A stretch of DNA of 39,249 nucleotides, taken from Bacillota bacterium (GTDB taxonomy: Bacteria > Bacillota_A > Clostridia > Tissierellales > Peptoniphilaceae). The notes under the pieces are model-generated. The model had not been told where the DNA came from, searched no databases, and worked only from the letters and a program-made list of their open reading frames with translations. Shown in pieces: positions 15,903-24,469 of the stretch. The DNA is taken from NCBI GenBank assembly GCA_023418535.1, contig JAEZZN010000042.1, forward strand, positions 1 through 39,249. Direction: 5' to 3'. Within the stretch, counting starts at the first letter, position 1. Each line of letters begins with the position of its first letter. The position numbers were made by a program, and so were the translations under genes.

Positions 15903-15904
15903 AT

Positions 15905-16084
15905 TTACTGCCTTATATTAATAATTTTTTGTTTCGCATCCTCTATTTTTTCATTTAATTTTTTATAAATTTCATTACTCTCTTCATAAATCTGTATAGA
16001 TTCTTCTAAATTTAATTCTTTACTCTCTAATCTATCAGCAATAGATTTGTATTCTTCTAAAAGTTTTTCAAAATTTTCACTCAT
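15905..16084 (-). CDS. xseB: exodeoxyribonuclease VII small subunit
   Basis: This 59-residue, all-helical protein (FEKLLEEYKSIADRLESKEL, then LEESIQIYEES) has the XseB pattern of two helices with the conserved Leu-Glu-Glu-Ser turn. Several copies wrap the large subunit XseA to form ExoVII, which degrades single-stranded DNA. The ATG at 16084 is chosen because GAGGAG (16092-16097) is 7 bases upstream. A longer frame from TTG at 16099 would place the ribosome binding site inside the gene. It overlaps the end of xseA by 8 bases. Confidence 0.92.
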   Translation of the reverse strand: MSENFEKLLEEYKSIADRLESKELNLEESIQIYEESNEIYKKLNEKIEDAKQKIINIRQ

Positions 16085-17249
16085 CGATTTTCTCCTCAAC
16101 TAAAATTTTATACATAGTATTTTTGTTTTTAATATAATAATTTTGATTTATTTGTAATTCATCAAAACTAATGCGTCTTTTATCTATATCTAATAAATCT
16201 ATATAATTTTCTTCCATTATTCTTTTCATACTATCTTGTAATCTTTGATATGTGAAATTAACTTGTTCTTGTATAGAATTAATATTTTCATTGATAATAT
16301 AATCTATATTATTTTTAAGAATAAATACATCCTTACTATATCCTTCTATACGATACTCTGGTGTATTGGATTTAATATTTAACTTTATACTATTAATTAT
16401 ATTTTCAGATTCATACACTTTACTCTTGATAAAATATTCTATATTTTTATTTATATTTATTACATTTTTTATTGAATGAACATAATTAGTAGTGATATAT
16501 TCCGATGCCTTTGTAGGTGTAGAAAGATACATGTCTGAAACTAAATCAGAAATACTTAAATCTATTTCATGTCCTATAGCAGATATTACAGGAGTATTCA
16601 TTTTAAACAATTTATCAGCTATAGATTCACTATTAAAAACTGATAAATCATCCTTTGAACCCCCACCTCTTGTTAAAACAATTAAATCTAAATTCTCATT
16701 ATCAAGATATTCTAAAGCTTGTACAATCTCTTGTGCAGCATATTCTCCTTGAACTAAAGTGTGAAATAAATATATTTCACAATTATATTTATTATCATTT
16801 AAAACTTTTAAAAAGTCATAATACGCAGCTGAGTTATATCCTGTAACCAATCCTATTTTATGCGGGAATTTTGGTATAGTTTTTTTTCTATCTAAATCAA
16901 AATATCCTTTATCAATTAGTTTCTTTTTTAATTTATTTAATTCTACTAATTGACTTCCTTCACCAACGAGCTTAGTTTCATCAACTTTTATTTGATATCT
17001 ACTATCTCTTAAAAATAAATTTATAGATCCTTTAACTACAACTTCATCTCCTTCTTCAAAAGGAAAATCTGAGTCAAAATATACACATGATATAGACTCA
17101 TTATCTTCAGTCAATGAGAAATAGGTAAATTTCTTTTTACTTAAACTTGTAATTTCTCCTACTACATATAAGTCTCTTAAAAAAGGATCTGTTGTAATTT
17201 CTCTTTTTAAATATTGACCTAATTGCTTAACTGTAATAGCTTTTGTCAT
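16077..17249 (-). CDS. xseA: exodeoxyribonuclease VII large subunit
   Basis: The catalytic subunit of ExoVII has 390 residues, slightly short of the usual 400-450. An N-terminal OB fold (about 1-100; YVVGEITSL...YFSLTE) is followed by the catalytic core with KIGLVTGYNSAAYYDFL, LTRGGGSKDDLSVFNSE and SAIGHEIDLSISDLVSD. The last carries the conserved Gly-His-Glu-x-Asp and the loop to the active site, then APTPTKASE-like STPTKASE. A coiled-coil C-terminus binds XseB. It acts on single-stranded DNA in repair in the cytoplasm. The start overlaps the nusB stop as ATGA, and the end overlaps xseB. Confidence 0.94.
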   Translation of the reverse strand: MTKAITVKQLGQYLKREITTDPFLRDLYVVGEITSLSKKKFTYFSLTEDNESISCVYFDSDFPFEEGDEVVVKGSINLFLRDSRYQIKVDETKLVGEGSQLVELNKLKKKLIDKGYFDLDRKKTIPKFPHKIGLVTGYNSAAYYDFLKVLNDNKYNCEIYLFHTLVQGEYAAQEIVQALEYLDNENLDLIVLTRGGGSKDDLSVFNSESIADKLFKMNTPVISAIGHEIDLSISDLVSDMYLSTPTKASEYITTNYVHSIKNVININKNIEYFIKSKVYESENIINSIKLNIKSNTPEYRIEGYSKDVFILKNNIDYIINENINSIQEQVNFTYQRLQDSMKRIMEENYIDLLDIDKRRISFDELQINQNYYIKNKNTMYKILVEEKIDE

Positions 17250-17638
17250 TTCATATCCTTAGCAACAGAAGAAAGTATTCCGTTTATCAATTTATGGGAA
17301 TTTCCTATAGAAAATAATTTTATATTTTCTACAGCTTCATTTATTGATACACTAACAGGAACTGTTTTTTGAATATAAAATTCATTTATTGAAACTCTTA
17401 ATACTGCACGCTCAATAGCTGGTAAATCCTGTGTTTTTCTTCCTCTTAATTTTGAATCTATAATCTCATCTATTTTTTCTTTATTATTTAGTATTGATTC
17501 AATCGAATTATATACAAACTCAGATAATTTAATATTATGCTTAGCAATTACATCTTCAATCATAGAGTAATCAAATTCATTAAAATCATTTTGAAATATT
17601 AACTTTGTTATCCATTTTCTTTCATCAGCTCTATTCAT
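17246..17638 (-). CDS. nusB: transcription antitermination protein NusB
   Basis: This 130-residue all-helical protein forms, with NusE (S10), the boxA-binding antitermination complex on rRNA transcripts. Visible family motifs are RKWITKLIFQNDFN at the start, LRGRKTQDLPAIERAVLRVSINEF in two parts around residue 75 (the Leu-Pro-x-Ile-Glu-Arg-x-Val-Leu-Arg block), and SINEAVENIKLFS near the end. I use ATG at 17638, one base after the efp stop. A longer frame from TTG at 17677 would overlap efp by 38 bases and add residues not seen in NusB. An AAGAG at 17645-17649 is a modest ribosome binding site, suggesting translational coupling with efp. Confidence 0.93.
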   Translation of the reverse strand: MNRADERKWITKLIFQNDFNEFDYSMIEDVIAKHNIKLSEFVYNSIESILNNKEKIDEIIDSKLRGRKTQDLPAIERAVLRVSINEFYIQKTVPVSVSINEAVENIKLFSIGNSHKLINGILSSVAKDMK

Positions 17639-17639
17639 T

Positions 17640-18197
17640 TTATACTCTTGATAAATATTCACCAGTTCTTGTATCAATTTTCAATACATTACCTATTTCA
17701 ATAAATAAAGGAACATTTAAAGTATAACCTGTTTCTACAGTTGCTGGTTTACTAGCTCCTTGTGCTGTATCACCTCTAAATCCAGGTTCTGTATCAGTAA
17801 CTTCAAGTTCTACAAAATTTGGTGCTTCAACAGAAAATGGTCTATTACTATAGAATTTTATAATTGCCATTTCATTTTCTTTTACAAATTGTGAAGCTTC
17901 TTCAAATAATTCTTGTTCTATTGGTAATTGTTCATAAGTTTCCATATCCATAAAATAATTTAATGAGCCATCATTGTATAAATATTGCATTTCTTTTGTT
18001 TCAACAATGATTTGTTTAAATTTATCATTTGGATTAATAGTAACTTCTTTTGATGAACCATTTAATACATTTCTAATTTTAGTACGTATAAACGCTGGTC
18101 CTTTACCTGGTTTAACATGTTGGAAATCTATCACTTCATATAAATCTCCATAATATTCAAAAGTAATTCCTTTTCTTAATTCATTTGCTCCTATCAT
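17640..18197 (-). CDS. efp: translation elongation factor P
   Basis: This 185-residue three-domain protein (KOW-like N domain and two OB folds) relieves ribosome stalling at polyproline stretches. HVKPGKGPAFIRTK holds the tip lysine Lys32, the position carrying 5-aminopentanol in Bacillus. The C-terminal GDTAQGASKPATVETGY and TGEYLSRV are family signatures. The start is ATG at 18197, with GGAGG (18203-18207) 5 bases upstream; the earlier ATG at 18209 would put that site inside the gene. An extended -10 promoter (18228-18236) precedes it, so efp opens a 14-gene unit running to plsC. Confidence 0.96.
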   Translation of the reverse strand: MIGANELRKGITFEYYGDLYEVIDFQHVKPGKGPAFIRTKIRNVLNGSSKEVTINPNDKFKQIIVETKEMQYLYNDGSLNYFMDMETYEQLPIEQELFEEASQFVKENEMAIIKFYSNRPFSVEAPNFVELEVTDTEPGFRGDTAQGASKPATVETGYTLNVPLFIEIGNVLKIDTRTGEYLSRV

Positions 18198-18227
18198 AAA
18201 ATCCTCCATAAAAATATTATCGAGTTC

Positions 18228-18236
18228 ATTATATCA
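18228..18236 (-). promoter_or_regulatory. extended -10 promoter upstream of efp
   Basis: On the minus strand this reads TGATATAAT, a perfect extended -10 element, about 30 bases ahead of the efp ATG. The region 17 bases further up has only a poor -35 (TTATCC), which is normal for extended -10 promoters. Confidence 0.55.
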
Positions 18237-18277
18237 TAATCATGTATTCGGATAAATATCATAAATGTAAATAAATT

Positions 18278-19738
18278 TTATTTTTGATAATTTATCGCCT
18301 CATATATATGTTGAACTTCTATATCTTTGCAATTTTCAACGTCTGCTATTGTTCTAGCTACTTTAACAATATTGTCATATGACCTTTTAGATAATTTGTA
18401 TTTATTCATAAATACGTTTAATATATTTTTTATTTCATTTGTAAGTGAAAGTTTTTTAGTTAAAATATTTGTGTTTATATTTGCATTTCTAATTTCTCTA
18501 GATAAATATCTTTGAAACTGCTTATTATATGAATTTTTAATACTATTTCTAATATCATTTATATTATAGCTATGTTTAGAATACCCATATTTTGGTGAAT
18601 TAACATAAATTTTCATTTGGAATCTATCCATCAAAGATTCATCGATTTTTTTATTAAATCTGCTAATTTCTCCAGCCGTACATGTACATTTATCATTCGT
18701 TTCATATTTTCCACATGGACAAGGATTCATTATAGCTATAATTGTTGAGTTTACTGGATAATCATAATATTTATTTAAATTTTCATCATAAAATTGATAA
18801 TTATCCATTTGTAATTTTAGTAAATCTAATATTTTTTTTGAAAAAAGATTAATCTCATCAAATACTAATACCCCAAAATTTGAAAGTGAGATTTTCCCCA
18901 AATTTTTATCATTCCCAAATATTTCATTTGCGGATGAATTTAAAGAAGCAAAATAAATCTCAGGAATAAAATTAAATTGATTGTTTAAATCAAATCTTCT
19001 TCGTATATCATTCAAAATTAAAGCTTCATTTATATTCATTATTGGTAAAATAGATTCTAATGCTTTTATAGAAAATGATTTACCACTACCTATTGGACCT
19101 TTAATAAGCAAGCTATGATTTCCGGAAATCGCAATAATTAAAGCTCTAATTAATGATTCTTGAGATATAATATCATTGATTGTAGTTTCATATTTTTGAA
19201 TTGGATATGTATATTCTACTTTTTCTTTTTTATACTTACCATTAAAAAAATTAATTGCATCTTTAAAATTAGTAACCATAGTAATATTTAAATCAGTAAA
19301 AAGAGAAATATAATCATATTCCCCTTTAGCTATTAATATATTTTTAATATTATTTTGTATACAAGCATTTATAAGTCTAGATGGATTATTTAATGGAACT
19401 AAAGTTCCATCTATATTTAATTCTCCCAATATAACAAAATCTTCATTAAAATTTACAAGTCCATGAGCTTTTAATATAGAAATTGCAATTGGTAAATCAA
19501 AATGTGTACCATCTTTTTTTATATTTGCAGGACTAATATTTGTTATTACATTTCCATAAGGAAATTTCAATCCAACACTTTTAAACGCTTGTTTAATTCT
19601 AGTATTTGATTCTCTAATCGTTCTTGAAATCATTCCAGTAATAGTAAATTTTACCATACCTTTACTAATTTTTGTATTTATCTCAACAATTGAATCTTCC
19701 TTATTTTCTAGGTTAACTGATTTGATTCTTCCTTCCAT
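18278..19738 (-). CDS. comM: divergent ComM/YifB-family Mg-chelatase-like AAA+ ATPase
   Basis: This 486-residue protein has an N-terminal Lon-protease-like domain (about 1-165; ISPANIKKDGTHFDLPIAI) and a chelatase-type AAA+ domain with Walker A GPIGSGKS (214-221) and Walker B VLVFDEINLF (about 290-299). The Cys-rich MNPCPCGKY...CTCTAGEISRF and a C-terminal sensor helix (SYDNIVKVARTIADVE) follow. ComM helicases promote branch migration during natural transformation; the Bacillota role is less clear. The RPFRxPHH motif before the Walker B strand is missing, replaced by residues near IYFASLNSS, and Walker A ends in Ser rather than Thr. ATG at 19738 has AGGGGG just upstream and overlaps the end of rluD by 31 bases. 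Confidence 0.87.
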   Translation of the reverse strand: MEGRIKSVNLENKEDSIVEINTKISKGMVKFTITGMISRTIRESNTRIKQAFKSVGLKFPYGNVITNISPANIKKDGTHFDLPIAISILKAHGLVNFNEDFVILGELNIDGTLVPLNNPSRLINACIQNNIKNILIAKGEYDYISLFTDLNITMVTNFKDAINFFNGKYKKEKVEYTYPIQKYETTINDIISQESLIRALIIAISGNHSLLIKGPIGSGKSFSIKALESILPIMNINEALILNDIRRRFDLNNQFNFIPEIYFASLNSSANEIFGNDKNLGKISLSNFGVLVFDEINLFSKKILDLLKLQMDNYQFYDENLNKYYDYPVNSTIIAIMNPCPCGKYETNDKCTCTAGEISRFNKKIDESLMDRFQMKIYVNSPKYGYSKHSYNINDIRNSIKNSYNKQFQRYLSREIRNANINTNILTKKLSLTNEIKNILNVFMNKYKLSKRSYDNIVKVARTIADVENCKDIEVQHIYEAINYQK

Positions 19739-20652
19739 TTTTCCCCCTTAAATATTAAATCATAATATTTTTTAAATTCAGGGTATGGATCAATTTCGAA
19801 CTTCATAAATTCACCTGTTATTGGGTGATGAAATTCTAGATAGAATGCTTGTAATAATTGTCTTTGTACATTAAATTTACTTTTTGAAGTATTATAATCT
19901 TTATCACCTAGAATAGGATGACTTATTGAACTTAAATGCACTCTTATTTGATGAGTTCTTCCAGTGTGTAAATTTAACTCGATATATGAAAATCCTTCAT
20001 TATATTCTTTAAGCTCATAAGTAGTTAAAGAATATTTTCCTGTATCTGATAGCATCATTAATTTTCTATTTCTAGTAGATCTTGAAATATAGCCTTCAAT
20101 AGTTCCTTCTGTTTCAGGCATTTTACCAAGAACTATTGCTCTATATTTTTTTATGATTTCTCTATTTTTAAACATATCTTTTAATTTAAGCATAGAATTT
20201 TCATTTAAGGCTATAATCATAAGACCACTAGTATCTTTATCAAGTCTATGAACTATTCCTATTCTATCATGACCATATAAAGATGGAAGATTAGAATATC
20301 TACTCAGTAAGAAATTTACTACTGTATTTGTTCTAATTTGATTAGTAGGATGAGATATAATATCAAAAGGTTTATTTATTATAGCGATATCTTCATCCTC
20401 ATATATCACTTCTATATCTAAGTTTTCAGCTTCTAATTCTTTTAACTCTAAATATTTAAGATTTATTTCAATTAAATCATCTTCAGAAACAATAAATGAT
20501 GGTTTAATTGATTTACCATTAACTAAAATAGCTTTATCTTTAATCATTTTAGATAATTTGGATCTTGAAATATCTTCATAGTATTCAGATAAATATTGAT
20601 CAATTCTTATGCTTTCAGTATCATCTACTATAATTTTTTCTAAGTTCTCCAA
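19708..20652 (-). CDS. rluD: RluD-type 23S rRNA pseudouridine synthase
   Basis: An S4 domain (about 17-70; RIDQYLSEYYEDISRSKLSK) precedes a RluA-family catalytic domain with GIVHRLDKDTSGLMIIA (catalytic Asp in HRLD), TYELKEY, and LHTGRTHQIRVH. At 314 residues it matches the RluD/YlyB group, which modifies large-subunit rRNA helix 69 or related sites. The start is TTG at 20652: GAGG (20660-20663) lies 7 bases upstream and the next in-frame Met is at residue 36, inside the S4 domain. It overlaps ung by 13 bases. Its position after lspA is conserved in Bacillota, here with ung inserted between. Confidence 0.93.
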   Translation of the reverse strand: MENLEKIIVDDTESIRIDQYLSEYYEDISRSKLSKMIKDKAILVNGKSIKPSFIVSEDDLIEINLKYLELKELEAENLDIEVIYEDEDIAIINKPFDIISHPTNQIRTNTVVNFLLSRYSNLPSLYGHDRIGIVHRLDKDTSGLMIIALNENSMLKLKDMFKNREIIKKYRAIVLGKMPETEGTIEGYISRSTRNRKLMMLSDTGKYSLTTYELKEYNEGFSYIELNLHTGRTHQIRVHLSSISHPILGDKDYNTSKSKFNVQRQLLQAFYLEFHHPITGEFMKFEIDPYPEFKKYYDLIFKGEKWKEESNQLT

Positions 20653-21290
20653 TCTATTTCCTCACTTCCAATATTTTTTAAAATCTTATTTGTTTCAGAA
20701 AAAATATTTGAATCTCTAAATCCTCTATATACTGAAAAAGGTGATGGATGACTTGTTTTAATTATATAATTACCATCTTCTATTACACTTTCTTTGCTTT
20801 GAGCATATTTACCCCATAATAGAAATACGATATTTTTTCTCTTTGAAATACGGTTTATAACAATATCTGTGAATTCTTCCCAGTATGTATTCGCAAAAGA
20901 TCCAGGTTTAGACTTTTTTACAGTTAATACTGAGTTTAGTAAAAAGACACCTTGATTCGCCCAAGATGAAAGATCTCCATTCGTATTCACAATACCAAAA
21001 TCATTGTTTATTTCCTTAAATATATTTCTTAATGATGGTGGTAATGTTTGACCTGATTCAACTGAAAATGCAAGACCATTAGCTTGATTTTCTCCATGAT
21101 ATGGATCTTGTCCAAGTATTACTACTTTAACATCATCATAATCAGTTAATTTAAAAGCCTTAAATATATCTTCAAAACTTGGAAATATAGTCTCTTTTTT
21201 ATATTCTTCTTTAATTGAATTAAAAAAAATATTGAATTTTTCTGAATTAATTATATCGCTTAAAACGATATCCCAATTATTGTTTAACAT
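20640..21290 (-). CDS. ung: uracil-DNA glycosylase (family 1)
   Basis: This enzyme removes uracil from DNA arising from cytosine deamination or dUTP incorporation. GQDPYHGENQANGLAFSV holds the catalytic water-activating Asp and the uracil-binding pocket; VFLLWGKYAQ and HPSPFSVYRGF (with the catalytic His) complete family 1 motifs. Length of about 216 residues is normal. I take ATG at 21290 as start (weak GGA 4-5 bases upstream); longer starts at 21299 (ATG) and 21302 (TTG) lack any ribosome binding site. It overlaps the end of lspA by 14 bases and is itself overlapped by rluD, so the four genes lspA-ung-rluD-comM look translationally coupled. Confidence 0.95.
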   Translation of the reverse strand: MLNNNWDIVLSDIINSEKFNIFFNSIKEEYKKETIFPSFEDIFKAFKLTDYDDVKVVILGQDPYHGENQANGLAFSVESGQTLPPSLRNIFKEINNDFGIVNTNGDLSSWANQGVFLLNSVLTVKKSKPGSFANTYWEEFTDIVINRISKRKNIVFLLWGKYAQSKESVIEDGNYIIKTSHPSPFSVYRGFRDSNIFSETNKILKNIGSEEIDWRT

Positions 21291-21741
21291 TTTTTCCATC
21301 AATAAATAATAAATATATAATTAAGCATATAGCTGAACAAGTAACGTATATATCTGCAAAATTAAAAACAGGAAAATTATATAGTCCCCCAAGTGGCGAA
21401 TATATGAAATCAACCACATATCCAAGGCGAATTCTATCTATTAAATTTCCAATAGCCCCTGCCATTATCATAACAAGACTAAACTTTAAAAAAATGCCAA
21501 TATTATTACTTTCCTTTAACATATACCACATAATTCCGAAAACTATTATTATAGTCAATATTGTAAATAAAATAGTCGCATTTTGAAATATTCCAAAAGC
21601 AGCTCCAGAATTTTCTACATATGTAAAGTGTAGCCATTTATCAATAATTACTATTTCATTTTTTCCTTTTAAATTTATAATAGCCATATATTTGGTAACT
21701 TGGTCTATCGCTACCAATATTACAAATAAAATTGCATACAT
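21277..21741 (-). CDS. lspA: lipoprotein signal peptidase (signal peptidase II)
   Basis: This 154-residue, four-helix aspartyl protease of the membrane cleaves prolipoprotein signal peptides ahead of the lipid-modified Cys. The motifs IDQVTKY (12-18), YVENSGAAFG (41-50), GNLIDRIRLGYVVDF and FNFADIYV are all present; Asp111 and Asp130 are the expected catalytic pair. The ATG at 21741 has AGGAG 5 bases upstream. That ribosome binding site begins only three bases after the U-tract of the sepF terminator, so lspA has no space for a separate promoter after it. It must rely on readthrough or on a promoter inside sepF. Confidence 0.95.
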   Translation of the reverse strand: MYAILFVILVAIDQVTKYMAIINLKGKNEIVIIDKWLHFTYVENSGAAFGIFQNATILFTILTIIIVFGIMWYMLKESNNIGIFLKFSLVMIMAGAIGNLIDRIRLGYVVDFIYSPLGGLYNFPVFNFADIYVTCSAICLIIYLLFIDGKNVKQ

Positions 21742-21754
21742 ATTATCTCCTAAT

Positions 21755-21777
21755 AAAAAAAGGGCTTTAAGCCCTTT
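21755..21777 (-). terminator. intrinsic terminator of sepF abutting the lspA ribosome binding site
   Basis: AAAGGGCT (21759-21766) is exactly inverted at 21770-21777 with a 3-base loop. In minus-strand RNA it is followed by U4 and then directly by the lspA ribosome binding site. It starts about five bases after the sepF stop codon. Confidence 0.85.
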
Positions 21778-21782
21778 GAATT

Positions 21783-22295
21783 TTAGTATAGATTTTTTTC
21801 GGCAAATAATTTTGATGCTTTGCCATCTATTTCTACTCCTTCAGGAGCCAATACATAAATATCTTTTGTTACATTTTGTATTGTACCTTTTAATGAGTAA
21901 ACTCCACCACTTACAAAGTAAAATATTTGTGTTTTCTTATCTACTTCTAAATTTTCTAGATTTAATACAACTGCTTTTCTTTGTAATATGTCATCTATAA
22001 CCAGTTTACCATCTTCATATGTCATTGGTTCTCTAATTGTAACTACCATATTTTCTCCTGATTTTGTCTTATAATATCTATTTGTTTCTGTCGGTCTTTT
22101 TGAAACGTTTTGAATTGAATTGGTGTCTGCTCTTTCTGATTTTATAGTTGGTTCTATTTTTGTAGTTTCATTAGAAACTACTTCTTCAGTTTCTTCAGAT
22201 TCACCAAAATCATCATCTATATATTCTTCATAATCACCATCATAGTAATCATCTTCAATACCTATGAAATCTTTAATTTTATCCCAAATAGCCAT
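21783..22295 (-). CDS. sepF: cell division protein SepF
   Basis: This 170-residue protein tethers FtsZ to the membrane. The amphipathic N-terminal helix MAIWDKIKDFIGIED (1-15) is the membrane anchor. An acidic, low-complexity linker (about 16-75) follows, then the SepF core (about 80-160; VVTIREPMTYEDGKLVIDD, AVVLNLENL, FVSGGVYSLKGTI). The protein ends with FAEKNLY. AGGAGG lies 4-5 bases before the ATG. It is bracketed by its own promoter (22315-22343) and terminator (21755-21777), suggesting a monocistronic transcript. YlmG/YggT and DivIVA, frequent neighbours elsewhere, are absent. Confidence 0.94.
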   Translation of the reverse strand: MAIWDKIKDFIGIEDDYYDGDYEEYIDDDFGESEETEEVVSNETTKIEPTIKSERADTNSIQNVSKRPTETNRYYKTKSGENMVVTIREPMTYEDGKLVIDDILQRKAVVLNLENLEVDKKTQIFYFVSGGVYSLKGTIQNVTKDIYVLAPEGVEIDGKASKLFAEKNLY

Positions 22296-22314
22296 ACTAC
22301 CTCCTATTTAATCT

Positions 22315-22343
22315 ATTATATAATAAATATTTTTTATTTTCTA
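22315..22343 (-). promoter_or_regulatory. sigma-A-type promoter of sepF
   Basis: On the minus strand, -35 TAGAAA (22338-22343; four of six consensus bases) and a perfect -10 TATAAT (22315-22320) are spaced by 17 bases, about 20 bases ahead of the sepF start codon. It fills the 53-base gap after the HlyD-like gene. Confidence 0.6.
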
Positions 22344-22348
22344 TTTTT

Positions 22349-23473
22349 TTAATAAATTTCTCCTTCAGAATAATTAATTGGATTTTTTATTATTTTTGTA
22401 AATGGATGTAAATTTTCAAATTCAATACTTGTAGTATCTGTGTTTGGAAATATTTTAGAAAAATCATTAGATATATACAAATAATCATCTTCTTCTTTTT
22501 CTATTTTCACAGGCGTGAATTTAATAATATTACCTTTCAAATACAATACTCCATCAACACCATTTCTTTGAGTTATAGCTGTACTTGGTATTTTATAAGT
22601 CTCAAATTTACCTAAGTTTAGTTTGATATCAAAAAATCTATTTTCTAAACTTTCCTCTATACCATCAAACAACTTAAAAACAATCAAATATCCCTTATCT
22701 AGAATTAAAACATCTTCATATATTGCTTGCAAAGTATCTGACTCTTTATTATTTCGTAGAATATTCAAACTAATTTGTTTTAAATCTTTTATATCAATTT
22801 GATTTAAATCTTCAATATATGTCACAATATGATACATCTTATTATCTACATATTTTAATCCAGTCATTTTATTTAATTCTTTATCACCATTTAAAGTATC
22901 TAAATCTATCGATAAATTATTAATATCAAATAGATTTTCATAACCATCATAATAATTAACTATATATCCTGAATTATCAACTACAACAGAATGATTTGAA
23001 GCATATGAATTAATATATTTTTCTAATACTTTACCATAATCTTTACCAGGATTTATTCCATTTATATAGTCTATATTTAAATTATTATAATCCTTACTAA
23101 AAACTTTTTCTTTTATAGAGTTAAACTCATTTATATCTTTTGAATCTATATTCATTACAGAAATATTTAAAAGATTTTGTATTGCATTTAATGCCTCATT
23201 ATTTTCTGTATTTTCAACTATATCTCCAACCCTATATATTTTAGAATTATCTTTTTCAATCTCTAAGCCGTTAAAATTATCCATTACAAATTCATTAAAA
23301 ATTGCTACCGCTGGTAATTTAAGATCAATTTCTTCAACTATTGGATTTTTTATATTATATAAGTTCTTTTCTCTTTTATTTTGTTGTATTATCTCTACTG
23401 TAAAAGAAATTAACATTAATATAATTACTACTATTATAAATAATGTTATTCCAAATTTTGATTTTTTTTTCAT
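22349..23473 (-). CDS. HlyD-like single-pass membrane protein linked to sepF
   Basis: This 374-residue protein has one N-terminal membrane helix (about residues 7-27) and a large outside region. The C-terminal part (about 285-365; YKIPSTAITQRNGVDGVLYLKG, shown in parts, and IIKFTPVKI) resembles the beta-barrel end of HlyD/MFP adaptor proteins, where a P-x-x-A-I and a G-V-x-V-x strand precede the membrane-proximal domain. Clostridia often carry such a HlyD-like gene just before sepF, which supports the call. The long coiled-coil hairpin of true efflux adaptors is not obvious, and no ABC transporter is nearby. Function unknown; a wall or division-linked role is only a guess from location. Confidence 0.62.
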   Translation of the reverse strand: MKKKSKFGITLFIIVVIILMLISFTVEIIQQNKREKNLYNIKNPIVEEIDLKLPAVAIFNEFVMDNFNGLEIEKDNSKIYRVGDIVENTENNEALNAIQNLLNISVMNIDSKDINEFNSIKEKVFSKDYNNLNIDYINGINPGKDYGKVLEKYINSYASNHSVVVDNSGYIVNYYDGYENLFDINNLSIDLDTLNGDKELNKMTGLKYVDNKMYHIVTYIEDLNQIDIKDLKQISLNILRNNKESDTLQAIYEDVLILDKGYLIVFKLFDGIEESLENRFFDIKLNLGKFETYKIPSTAITQRNGVDGVLYLKGNIIKFTPVKIEKEEDDYLYISNDFSKIFPNTDTTSIEFENLHPFTKIIKNPINYSEGEIY

Positions 23474-23479
23474 ATTATC

Positions 23480-24469
23480 CTAAAATTCAAATTCATTTTT
23501 TCCAGATTTTGACATAAGAATTTCAACAGCTGTTGAAACGTCCATATTTTTATATAAAATATTATAAATAATATTGGTTAGAGGCATATATATATCTTTC
23601 TTTTTAGATATTTCATACAAAGCCTTACATGTAGGTATACCTTCCACAACCATTCCAATATCTTTTTCTAAACTATCTATAGTGTGTCCTTCTCCTATTA
23701 ATTCTCCCGCTTTACGATTACGAGAATGTTGAGATGTAGCTGTTACAATTAAATCACCAATTCCAGCTAAACCATATAAAGTTGTTCTATCTCCACCCAT
23801 AGCTATACAAAATCTTGTCATTTCATGGATTCCTCTAGTTATCACAGCAGCTCTTGAATTATCTCCAAATTTTTTCCCATCAAGTATACCTACTCCGATA
23901 GCTAGAACATTTTTCACAGCCCCGCCAAATTCTACACCTATCAAATCTTCATTAGTATAAACCCTTAAAGATTCACTAATCATTATATTTTGTATTTCTT
24001 TCGCTATATTAAAGTCTTCACTAGCAGCTACTAAAGATGTAGGCACGCCTTTTATTACTTCCTCTGCATGAGACGGACCTGAAAGTGCAACAAATTTATT
24101 TTCAGGAAGAAACTCTTTAAATATCTCTGAAATTCTAAGATAAGTGTCCATCTCAATTCCTTTAGAAAGATTAATTATAATGCTATCTTTAGAAAATTTT
24201 TCAGAATATTCTTCAAGCATAGATCTAATTTTTTGAGTTGGTATTGCATTTATTATATATTTGTTATGCAATACATCTTCTATATTTGTGTATGCTTTTA
24301 TGTTTTCAGGTAATATATTTCCTTTTAAATATTTTATATTCTGATGATTATCATTTATAGATTTTGCATTTAATTCATCTCTCACATACATAAAAATATT
24401 ATGATTTTTTGATAATTCTTTAGAAATAGCTGTAGCCCAGCTACCTCCACCTAGTACTGAAATATTCAT
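23480..24469 (-). CDS. gpsA: glycerol-3-phosphate dehydrogenase (NAD(P)+)
   Basis: This enzyme reduces dihydroxyacetone phosphate to sn-glycerol-3-phosphate, the backbone for phospholipids. An N-terminal Rossmann motif ISVLGGGSWATAIS (3-16), then INLSKGIE, ALSGPSHAEEV, GAVKNVLAIGVGI (with the catalytic Lys) and NSRAAVITRGIHEMTR are diagnostic. At 329 residues it is normal for the family. Its ATG overlaps the plsY stop as ATGA. The product is the direct substrate of PlsY encoded just upstream, so the two genes form a functional pair in membrane lipid synthesis. Confidence 0.96.
   Translation of the reverse strand: MNISVLGGGSWATAISKELSKNHNIFMYVRDELNAKSINDNHQNIKYLKGNILPENIKAYTNIEDVLHNKYIINAIPTQKIRSMLEEYSEKFSKDSIIINLSKGIEMDTYLRISEIFKEFLPENKFVALSGPSHAEEVIKGVPTSLVAASEDFNIAKEIQNIMISESLRVYTNEDLIGVEFGGAVKNVLAIGVGILDGKKFGDNSRAAVITRGIHEMTRFCIAMGGDRTTLYGLAGIGDLIVTATSQHSRNRKAGELIGEGHTIDSLEKDIGMVVEGIPTCKALYEISKKKDIYMPLTNIIYNILYKNMDVSTAVEILMSKSGKNEFEF

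Noticed and set aside
17639..17677. Extended nusB start at TTG 17677
   Set aside because: Would overlap efp by 38 bases and add residues before the conserved NusB start; the ATG at 17638 fits the family.
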